Made by a program: the position numbers and the translations under genes
From: Helopsaltes ochotensis
Lineage: Eukaryota; Chordata; Aves; Passeriformes; Locustellidae
DNA length: 64,000 nucleotides
Direction: 5' to 3'
Assembly: GCA_013400155.1 (NCBI GenBank)
Contig: VXBM01000007.1
Location: forward strand, 2,923,726 to 2,987,725
Part shown: in pieces, positions 28,001 to 40,000 of the stretch
How positions within the stretch are numbered: position 1 is the stretch's first letter
Layout of the letters: each line of letters begins with the position of its first letter
The notes under the pieces: generated by a model
What the model was told of the DNA's origin: nothing
What the model saw: only the letters and a program-made list of their open reading frames with translations
Databases searched by the model: none

Positions 28001-31000
28001 CATATAATTATGTAATTAATGGACATAATTGAGAACTGTGCACTAAATTAATATGTCTAAACACTGTGAACGGGTATGAGAAGAATAGATATTTGCAAGA
28101 AATTTAACCAATGCTTGTGCGTAGTGTCATGTTTCTTGGAACACAGGAAACCATTTCACGGTGTGTTCTTAGGTAGGAATCTTTTACATTTCAGGGTCTG
28201 AGTTGCTGAGTATTTTTAAAGACATGAACATGAAGATGACTGATACACTTTGATTACATGAGAAAAAATAACCTCAACATGCCCTACTTTCCTGTTGGTC
28301 AAATAGTGATGTTTTCTATACCGAACAGCAGGAGAGGTGACTTTTCATAGGAAGATGATGATCTGTGAATTTGACTCAGTGAGCAGCTCTGATGAAGAGA
28401 AATAAGTGACACTTTAACATACCAAAATACATCTCGCTGCAGTTTCTAAATGAATACTTCATTTAGGAATTACATCGTTTTTCCTTTCAGCAACTTTCAA
28501 AACGAAGCTTTTAGACTTTTTATTTTCAAAACAATAATTTGTGCCAATTTTCTATGTGCTGCTGGACAACATTAAGAAAGTATGCTTTAACATTTAATAG
28601 CAGTTCAAACAAAAGGGTCATGGATTGTTCTACAGGGGAGAAGTAGAACTTTCACATGACAAATTTCTGATATCAAATGAGGTAGAAAGGCGACCTGCAA
28701 TATAAACTGGCCCTACCCTCTCTTACAGCACACTTCATCTCTATAGGATTTAAGCAGTGGTGGTAAAAACTTGCACCTCCACTGCTGTACCCATTCAGTG
28801 GACAAAAGAGGCCCTCAGTATCCACTCATGTCAACCGGGCACCTTTCACGAGCATTTCACTTTAAAGGAAAAGAAGTGAAGTTAAAAAGAACCAAAGGAA
28901 ATAAGCCCAAAACTTACTCAAATAAACCAGGCTGTGATACAAATTAAGAGCATGCGTCAATGTAAAACTATTACTTTGCTCATAAGTGTTTATTCCAACA
29001 CATCTTGTCATTTTAGTTTAGTATCATAGTCTGAAAGCTACTTCAAAAGTATAGAAGGGTATGATCCTTAAATTTACACATCTTGAAATATGAGTATGTT
29101 CTTATCCTCTGATTTTAGTGCTATATGCAACTAGTTCTGCATTTTAAGCCTCAGCTGAGCCACCAGTTATAAACCCATTTATATTTCAGATTTCATGCAG
29201 AGTTTTAAGCTCCACTCATCAAGGATCACTATGTAAGAACAAAAGAAATTAATTTTTCCTTGAAATAAAAAGTATACCTGTAACTGGCCATTTAGTGAGC
29301 TCAGGTCCTCAGCTTTTTTCTCCAATGACTGCACCCAGACTTTCCGTTTCTGTCGGCACCTGGAAGCAGCAGCCCGGTTTCTTTCCAGGAACTTTCTCCT
29401 TTTCTCATCAGGGTCTTCATTGGCAGCTCTTCTTCGCCGGCCGCCTGTATTTGGTGTTTGTGGCGTAGGCTGAGCTGGTGATGCCTGAAAACAGTCATGA
29501 CTTAACCTACAGCACCTGTATAAATAGTCTTCATGTCTTGAGAAAAGCATTCAGGGCACTTCTAAATACATTCAGGGTTTTTCTACAAACATTTTTTCTG
29601 GAAAACTGTGCCCATTTAACTCTACTGAGATGTTTTTAAAACTTTTACACGCACTTACGCTCCATCTTACATTAACATATTACATCCAAAATAGCTTTCA
29701 AGCTACATTTAGTAGGAAATGAATTTTCTATTTTTGACTCTTCCCACACACCTAGTCACAATTTAAAAATGACACAATTACGTATGCCCACTAGACAGAA
29801 GCTGTCTGACAAATGCTGGCAGTGCTGAGACTCCCTGATCCCTGGATTTCCAGATAGCAGTTTCCTACTACTTGATGTGTTTCCCACCACTGAATAACAA
29901 TTTCCCTTAATCTACCCGTATTACATGACAGTATCAAAATACTTCAATGCTTTAAGATATAGGTTATACTTGTTTCACAGTTGCATACGGGCCCTAGACA
30001 GAGATTTAATGAAATATAATAACAACACAATGGATGTTAAAATCCTTTAAAGAGGTAAGATGGACAGAACATCACTGTCCACATGACATTCTCAGGTGCA
30101 CCTCCACATTCACTTTAGCATAGCAAAAAAGTTTTATTTTTAAATTAAAAACCTCAAACATGTATAAGCTGCGTATCAATTTGGCATTAATTCTAAATAA
30201 CTAAGAATAAAAAACCCATGGGTATTCAAATCACTATTTTAAGAATGAAACACTTGCTATTTTTGAATAATATTAATTGTAAAACAACTCTAAAACAATC
30301 AAATAGCAATTTTCATCTTGAAAATTCTGCTATGTGATATTATGAAAATATTCTTTAAAAAACCCTCAAGACAGTATGGGGGAAGAGCAGCCTGAAGATA
30401 GAGATCTTTTTATGATGGGTCACTTTTTTCCCCTCTTCTGTTCCAAACATATTTGTTTTGATACATTATTTGATTTCATTGGTTAGTGTAAGAATCTGAG
30501 GCTTTCATTACAGATGTAAGTCCCGTCAGTTCTGGGCCAGGTGTGTAGCTTTTATAAAACTAATATTATGCTACAAATTCTGAAAATAACTAGAGATTTT
30601 AAAAAGCATTTTGAAAACACATTCCAAGAGGTTTTTAGAAATAGAACAGCTGCAATCTGCCAGGATGCACCAGGAAATGTATCTTTCTTCCAGCAACAGG
30701 CCCACTTCCACTCTGACTCAGAGGTTTTGCCTTTGACTCCCCTGTTCTGATCTATCATCATAAAAGGACAACGAATCACATGTAAAACCAGAGCCCCCCT
30801 TCCAGAGCCTGAGATGATGAAGTACACTTAGTGACATAGATGAAACTCTTCCTGTGGCAGCCCAGAAAAGATTCTTCAAGCAAATTAACATAAGCATGAT
30901 ACCTGATGCAAAAAAAATAAATTTCTAAGTGCATTTATGATATAAAGTAAACATAAAACAAATGCAACAGAAACACAAAATAAAAGCACTTATTTTGTTC

Positions 31001-34000
31001 AAATATATACACTGACTATCTGTAAAAATTTCGGCTACCCCAGAAATCTCCTATCAATGAACTCTAGAAATCGGGACTTAGTTCTACATTTCAGCAGATA
31101 GATACTACCTGTTTTGAAACCATCGTCTCAGATAACAGATTTTAGAAGCTTTTAACAATATGTAAGACCTGTAAACATTTTACTGCTAGAGCTATTGACT
31201 AAAAGAGGAGTCAATCTCTATTTTATGAACTGAGAGTACAGAAAAAATGTATGTATTTGCAAAATAAAAGGAGGAGGTAGGAGGCCCGTGTCCACTCCTG
31301 TCATACCGGTGTTTCAGTTGTTGAAGTTGCAGGCTGTTGTAGTGACTGTGGTCGTGGTTCCTCTGACTGAGTCCTAACCAACCCACTCGCATGTCCCTTG
31401 GCAGTATCTCCATTTGTTACCTGAGGGTGCTGCTGGGTCAAGGCTGCTTTCAATCTCTGAAAGCAGAAAATAAAGAAGAAAAAGAAAAGAAATATTCTAT
31501 CATGCTAACTTGAATGATCAGTTATTTATATAAGCAGTTACTTCCACTTTGGAAACAGGAACTCCAACTCTTAAACAATTGTTTCTTTTTACAGTGTTTC
31601 TTTCAACAGTGACCTAGGCATATACCTAAAAACAAGGGGTAAATTTCTGCAAACATGACAATAGCAATGAGGTTTACGTAAGATCCCAGAAAAGGAAGGA
31701 TGGTAAACTGTATGGAGAGGTAAACAGAAAGCCTCATCTGTAGTGAACTGTGCCCACAAACAGATGAGTAGGTGGCCAAAAACAGTTGCTGAAACTGGTA
31801 GTACCAGAGGAGTAACGATGACACATGAAGGAAAATAGGTAACAACCAGAATACAAGCATCTTTCCATTTTAAAAATTCCAGTGTTCTCTTATCTCCATT
31901 CATTTTTGAACAGCTTGTTATGCCTCCACTAATTCATGGTCTTAACAAATACTCACCTCTGCAATCCTTCCTATGGGTAATTAGGTAAAAGCCAAGATTT
32001 TTGCTGAAACATCTTAATGATGTAGAAAATACTAAGAAGCTTCAGATTGTATGTAAAGATTATGCAGAAACATGCAAGACGACTACTACAGCATGCTACT
32101 TCTCAGTAAAAAACTGGTAAAAGGTTTGATGTTTCTTCCTTTATTGCACCCAGCCACTACAAAGAACAGTAACAATACACCCAAGAGTTACTGACAACCT
32201 GATGGACGATTTTAAAGCATTTTATTGACTGCCTGTTGAAAAATACTTCATTCAACTTCTATTGAAAACCTATAATAAAACCTATAATAGTGAAACCTAT
32301 TAAAACTGTAATATAATACATTCTATTTAAAACTATTTCTTAATCTTAAGTGACAAAGTGTCCAATTTCAGCAGATACAACTGCTTGTAATTCCAGATAC
32401 TTTCTTAAAATTCATGAATATTGTACAATTTATCATGAATTTTTTGGTTTCACTGAAGAATTTACCTTACTATACCAACAGCGTTAGAAAATGTTTTTCT
32501 ACTGAGTACCGAGTACCGATCAGTACTGAGTACTGATTATTTAAGAATCCAAGTTTAAGAAAAGATTAATGACTTAAACATGTAAGTTTGTGGAAATTCT
32601 GGTAACTTATAACATCATATTTTGAAATATGAACAAAGTGTCACCCATATACCAATATTAATAGAATGTCTTAAGAATACCAGAGAGAGGCAGCATTTGG
32701 CCAGCTCAGAATAAACAGAAAACTTTGCACCTTTTATGTAGATAGTCTCTATAAACTGTAGTATTCAATGTCTCCTACACAATTAAGTCACTGGAATATA
32801 GGAACAGCTCTCTCCTACCTTTCATGGTGACAGGCCTTCCTGGATCCTATGCTACAATTAAAACAACAGATTGCAGATTACCTCTGTCAAAACTGCAAAA
32901 AAATGCTCAGGTCTGAAATACGCCAAGTTACCACCTACCCCACGGATTTGGTAGCACATAACCAGCACCAGGAGGTATCCTAAATGAGGACCACAAAGAG
33001 AACCAAGAAACTCCAACACTCCTCTACTGGCTTGCTATTAAGGGATCTTTAGCTAATGACTTCTGTGGTAAGTCTGTGGTTCTGTTGTGATCGCTCTGAT
33101 CACAACAGATTGAATTAGCAGCACATTGCACTGGACAGGAACCATTCAAGTGCACATGAAAATTGGGAGCTAATCCCAACAGCTAAAGGACCTGTTCCTC
33201 ACCTCACTTATTGTATCAACTTCCGAAGTTTCCCAGAATGAAGAAGACACTTCAGAAAATGACACAAACCAAATTCACTGCAGTTTCCCCAGTGCTCAAC
33301 TTGAACAACAAAAATTTAGGACAGCTGCAAGCATTAGGGCAGGATGACAAAAATCTTTACAATAATATGTCCATCATTTTTAGCATATGTACAGCACTCT
33401 GAAAGCCCTTAGGTAGTTAACACTTTTATTAAACTCAAGAATTGACTTGTGCCTTCATAATTCTCCTCAGAAAAACAAGCTAACAAAAAAAAATTCAGTC
33501 CCTGTCTCCAGCAAGCCTTAGTGTTTTCTAACTGTCTACCAAAAATTACTAATGCCAAACTCTATGATCTACCTGCAACAACTGCAAAGCTAATGATTCC
33601 TTTCTCTCTTTAGCTAATTCTAGTGTCTAATTCTAAAATTTTCTACACAACCACTACCAGAACTACCAGGGAAACAAGTCAGTTTTAAAAAAAAATTTTT
33701 TCAAGAAACTAGCAAGTATTTAACACCAATATGACAATAACCTTTCTATATGTTATTAACATAAGTTTTTTTGCAGTGTACTTTTATTTATGACTTGAAT
33801 TACTTCAGAAGTATTTCTTTTATCCTAACTTGCTGTTAGGCAGGATGTGACAAGTTTCCATCAGTCCTAATCAAGTAAGCAGTGAAAGTACAAATCAGTT
33901 TAAGGGTATGCTCTCTTATTTCAAGGTGTCCTACTAGTAAAGTTTTAAAGGTTACCATCTCAAAAATGATGTATATTGAGTTTGCATGGCAAGGTTTTGT

Positions 34001-37000
34001 GCGGGGGGTGTGGTGGCAGGGGTGGCTCCTGTGAACAGCTGCCAGAAGCTCCCTCCTTGTCCAACAGAGCCAATGGCAGCTGGCTCCAGGACAGACCTGC
34101 GAGCAGAGTTTGAGGGAGCCAGGCCTGTTCAGCCTTGAGAAGAGACGACTGAGAGGGGACCTCGGCCGTGTCCAGGAGTATCTGAAGGTGGGGTGTCAAG
34201 AGACTGGAGCCAGGCTCTGCTCAGTGGTGCCAAGCAATAGGACAAAGGCAATGGCAGGAACTGATGCACAGGAAGTTCCACCTGAACATAAGGGAGAACT
34301 TCTTGACTGTGCAGGTGAGCGAGCACTGGAGCATTGCCCAGAGAGGATGTGAGGCTTCTCTCACTGGAGACAGACAAGAACTCTCTGGAGGCAATCCTGT
34401 GCCAAGTGCACTAGGATGGCCCTGCTGGAACAGGGGGGTTAGACCAGATGACCCCTGTGGTCCCTTCCAACTTGGCCCACGCCAAGCTGATTCTGTGAAG
34501 AGTGAGAGGAGTCCTCCGGAAGCAAAGGAGCAGCAGAGATGTCTAAGGAACTGACCACAACCACCATTCCCTTTTCCTGCTGAGGGGCAGGAGGCAGAGA
34601 AGAGTTAAGCCCAGGAAGAAAGGAGGGGAAGGTGTTTCTAAGTTTTGGGTGTATTACCCTTGTCAGATGTGACTCGTAATAAATGAAAACTGAAATCCTC
34701 AAGACGGTCTGTTTTGCCCATGATGGTAATTGATGAGTTTGCACTGGGATGTGCAAACAAAGTTGGACTTTACTTACTGCAATGCTAACACTTAAACATT
34801 ATGCCCTGTAAATTCATAAGTAAACAAACTCCTTTTGAGAATTACACTGTTAAATGTAATGTACTATGAAAACAGGAATAGGAAATAATTAATTTCATAT
34901 TACAAAGTTTAAAAGTTGAAATTAAAGTAGTTAGGATCAAATTATCCACAAATACAGATATACTGTGAAAATCTGAGGAATATTTACATATTTTCACAAG
35001 GAGATTTCCAGCTTGTGTGTTAAATAGGTTTCATATTTTAAAAGGTAATGCTGGAGTAAAATACTATGCAGATATTGTGCTTCTTGTGAGTAGAGAGACA
35101 GTTACCCCAAATTCAATGAGAATCTCATTTTTAATAATGAAGAATACAGAAACATATATTAGAATAAATGTATATATAAGCATTTTTATGCGGGGAAATA
35201 ATGACAACCCAGGTTTTTTGATATAATTTGGTGAAGGTGAACTAAAACTGGTATTTTCAGATAGGTTAATAGCTTTTAAAATCTTGATTAGCAAGGTTTT
35301 ATCATTCGTGTATATCCTTGAAAACAAATCCTCACCACATCTGTCAAAATTTGGTAGGACTAGATCATTCCATCAAGAGCTCACAGAAACAAGATAATAT
35401 ACTCCAGAAACAATTTGTGAAAAACTTAGATCCATATTTCATATCTGCCACAAAAGCTCATCAGAGTAATAACCCTTCTTCTCCTGGGTGTTATCCTACC
35501 ATCTGCTCCTCTATTACTTATCTTTATTTTGCAACTAATTAACAGCATAATCTTCTAAATTCAGCAAGTTAATTATCATTATTGTGGTCTTTGCAGCATC
35601 ATCAGTCCTTATGAAGTCTTGTCTCTCCACCCCCAGAGAACATATGAAAATGAAGTAGGTTGTGAGACGGTCTGTTTCTTTAGAGTAGGCTCATTAGGTG
35701 TTTGCTGATTAGCTCGGCATGCAGAGAGACAGGTCAGAAGAATTCTGCTGAACACAAGGTCCCATGCCGGGCTCCAGCAAGCTAATGTCGGTTTCTGAAT
35801 ATTTGCCAAGATGCCCTCTGTCACTTCTCAATAGAAACCTCCTGCAAAAAGTCTACTGGTTGCCTACTGAGTGCATGGTATTTTTCAGATTGCAACAAAA
35901 AGTTTTGCACAGGAAGAAGGAGACCGAGGGAAACATTCCATATCAAAGCAATTCTGAAATTCTTCAGAAACTTCTAAATGCTAAGTTTGCACCCACAAGC
36001 TGCACACTCAAAAAGGATGTTTTACAGCTGCAACTCAAGGCTCATGTTTCATACACAAAGCATACAATTACAGATCTTCTCATAAGAACATCTGAAGCAA
36101 TTCTACAGTTATTTAGAATCATGCATCCTTATCTTAGTGAGGAAGGTTTTTTTGGGTTTTGAGTTTTTAATTTTTTTTAAAAACAGTTATCGCATCTACT
36201 TTTAAGCCTCTCTAAAATACCATACACGTGATTTTACTTAAGTATGTGAAAGTTAGTTTCTTTAGCATACTCACAAACATTGAATCATGTCAGAAAAACT
36301 GACAATTTATATTAAGTCTGCCACAGAAATCAGAAACTCATTTTTACTCCTACTGAATGTCATTATTGGTATAAGATGTAAGAATATTTTCAAAATAATA
36401 GCAGTAAAAGACAAGCTTGTCTCTGAATAAAATTTCTAGTCATTTTTTACTTCAGTTCTACAAGCAATAGAGAATATGGATCCAAGAATGTTCAAAACTA
36501 TAGTAACAGTGCCTTTCACAGCTGTGAATGGACCAGCTCTGTTCACTACAATAAGTTCAATATTGGGGCAGTAAAATTAAAATGCAATCCGATTTCATGG
36601 AATTCTTCCACAGCACAGAAACACATAAAGCACAGTGTATGCTTCTGTGGTGAAAGAGACCCTAAGATTGTGCACTCTTTCACTTAATGTCAACTATTTC
36701 AGTTGAAAGTCTCTTGCAATAATGCCACCAATCATAAGGATTTGGCTCACTGCACAGACACTTTTAAAATTTTTGTCTGTCATCACTTTTATGTATTCCT
36801 TTTTTATGACTATTTTTCCTCCCAGTTATTAGTCCTTGCAGTTGGTATACATTTCTCTATCTGCTATTTCTCTCAGTGAACCTGTTCCCACATACAACTG
36901 TTCTCTACGGAATTCATACAATCATTTAATGTCAGGCAACTTGAACAGTAACCACAGAAAAGACCATTTCAGCAAAGAATGAACAGAGTTGCAAAGGTGA

Positions 37001-40000
37001 CATCTCAGTAACTTGCTTTCTAACAAGAACCAGAACTGCCATGGTGAAGGAGTTTGACACTTCAGACTGAAAACTTTATCAAACATAGAAATGAATGCAC
37101 AGTTTTGATTATTATGCATGAAATTTGGACACTCTAATAAAAAATCCTTTCAAATGCTGTAAGAGAGACCATTTGCCAAGGTAAGAAGTCTCCAAAAGCT
37201 GTCCATTGTGGGAAAAAATTCTCAGCAAGTACCTTAGTTCCTTTATCCTTAAAGGCTTTTACGGCTTCTAGGACAGCTGAAGAAAAATTTTAACTGTGCT
37301 ATAGGAAAGCATACTATGTCCATTACCAAAGACATCTCCTGCCAGTTATTTAAAGTTTTAGATTTTAGAAATGAAAATATCAATTTGTTTTACTAAAGTT
37401 CATTCACAAACTTATAAAGAAGAAATACATTTCTTCTTTGTACAATTTGGCAACTCGTAAGGAAACAACGGGTATTCATCAAAATAAAAATATGTTGTTC
37501 TCATGTTAATAAAAATAAAGAAATGAAGGTATCTAAATTCATATTTAAATTTCAGAGCATTAGGAAACAAACGCACTACAATCTCTAATGTGACGTATCT
37601 ACTACTACTACTGTGACTTATCTACTTACTTCTCATGTTCACTTTAAAAAAAAGTCTACACAACAGTAGCCTTTTGTAAGCAAGTAAGAATGAAATGAAT
37701 GATTGCAATAAGGAATGAAATCAGTGCACAAAGTTCTTTTCTTAGCATAAAACGCTAAAATGTGTTAGTTCCTTGAAACATGCAGAAACAGCCTCTGCAA
37801 GGAAAGGCACAAAGCACAAAAGAAAGTGCCTGGTTTGTGCAAGGTATTTCACCTGAAACAAAGAGCTGTACCTTCTACATAGGACAGCTCTAAATCTGGT
37901 AACAATTGAACAACTTGGTGCTATTTCACATTCAATTTACTACAACCAGTTCTTCAGGAATTTCACTCAACCTCTGAAGTTATTAGATCTGTGTCAACTC
38001 AGAATACCTTGAAATAGTACTGCGGTACGATAGCAGAAAATGTAAAGCACTGTAACAGGAGGCACGGTCTTTCAATACAGAAGAGGTTCAAACAACAACT
38101 GCCAAAACCAGATATGATAAAACCCTTTGGAGATAGAAATAAACCATGTTAACTTTCCAAACTCTGCATCTGCATCCCATACAGTACCATGCTTAAATAC
38201 CAAGGAAGTTAGGAAAGTTAGTTAGGAATCTACTCTTGCATGGTTTTGTATTTGCTACATATTCTATTCTTACATTGTATAATGCAGTATGAAAAAATCC
38301 ATGAGATTGCAAGGTGACTTGCAGTCTCTGACTGCAAGGGTGACTGACCTCTGGTCACCTGGGACCTCCGCAGTTAGTCAGTCTGTGAAGAAGAACAAAA
38401 ACTTGCCTCAAATAATAAGTAAGAAATAAAGCAACAGCTAAAACAAATCCAAATATCTCTATATATCCAGGGAATGTTGTTAAGGGAACATCACAGCTTC
38501 ACCCCTTTGGCTTTTTGCTCAAAACACACTAGGAATACCATGCTGACAGACATCATAGGTTCATAAAATTGTTTAGGCTGTAAAAGACCTTTAAGATCAA
38601 GTCTAACCATTAACCCAGAACTGCGAAGTCCACCACTAAATGTGGCCCTAAGTGTCACATCTCCATGTCATTTAAACACCTCCAGGGATGGTGACTCCTC
38701 CACTTCCCTGGGCAGCCTGTTCCAATGCTTGACAACCCTTTCCAAGAAGAAATTTTTCCTAAATAGCCAACCTAAACCTCCCCTGGTGCAACCTGAGGAG
38801 GCTGTTTTCTCTCATTCTATCCGCTGCTATTCAGAAGAGGCCAAGTCCCACCTGGCTACAGCCTCCTTTCAGGCAGCTGTAGGGAGCAAGAAGGTCCCCC
38901 CTGAGCTGCCTCCAGACTAAACAGCCCTGGCTCCCTCAGCCACTCTTCAAAGGACTTTCTCTCTAGACCCTTCACTGCTCCACGGCCCTTCTCTGGACAT
39001 ACTCCAGCACCTCAATGTCTGTCTTTGTAGCGAGGGGCCCAGAACTGAACACAGGACTCAAGGTATGTCTTCACCACTGCCAAATACAGGGAACTATCCT
39101 TGCCCTGGCCCTGCTGGTCACACTATTGCTGATCCTGATACAAGCCAGGATTCCACTGGCTTTCTTGGCCACCTTGGCACAGCTGGCTCATGTTAAGCCA
39201 GCTGCTGACCAGCACACCCAGGTCCTTTTCCAACAAGCAGCTTTCCAGCCACCCTGCCCGCAGCCTGTGGCGCTGCTTGGGGTTGTTATGACCCAAGTGC
39301 AGCAGCCGGCCCTTCACCATGTAGAGCCTCATACACATGGCCTCAGCCCACTGATTCAGCCAGTCCAGATCCCTCTTGTAGAGCCTTCCTATCCTCCTGC
39401 AGACCAACACTTCTGCTCAATTTGGTGCCATCTGCAAACGGACTGAGGGAGGACCCCATTCCCTCAACCCAACCATTGAAAAAGATACTAAGCAGTACTG
39501 GCCACAGCACTGAGCCCTGGGGAACACCACTTGTAACTGGCCACCAACTGGACTTAACTCCATTTACCACCACTTTTTGGACTCAGCCATCCAGCCTGTT
39601 TTTTTACCCAGCAGACTGTCTGTCTAAGCCACAAGCAGTTTCCCCAGGAGAATGCTGTGGGAAACAGTGTCAAAGGCTTTACTAAAAGTCCCATGTAGAC
39701 AACATCGACAGCATTTTCCTCATCCATTAAGTAGGTCACCTTGTCACAGAAGCCAAGCAGGTCATGCAAGCAGTCTGCCTGTCAGATCCACACTGGCTGG
39801 ATCTGGTCCTGGTTGTTCTGTGTGTGCCATGACGATCAAGATCATCTGCTCCACAACCTTCCTCAGCACAGAGATCAAGCTGAACAGGCCTGCAGTTCCT
39901 GGATCTTCCTTCCAGCCCTTCCTGAAGATGAGCATCACACTGACTGACCTCTGGTCACCTGGGACCTCCGCAGTTAGTCAGGGCTGCTAGTAAATGATTT

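Noticed and set aside
34110..34554. Several overlapping 80-100 codon frames
   Set aside because: They fall in the CR1 3' end and represent decayed ORF2 or UTR.
35764..36162. 132-codon plus-strand frame within ATF2 intron 7
   Set aside because: Antisense to the gene, no recognisable domain or conserved motif; length is within chance for 64 kb.
37589..37630. TGACGTAT and CTACTACTACTACT cluster as an ATF2 autoregulatory CRE
   Set aside because: Only a half-matching CRE within a simple repeat; such hits are expected by chance.
39015..39446. 143-codon open frame on the plus strand
   Set aside because: Antisense to the CR1 reverse transcriptase region; it is a shadow of the element.
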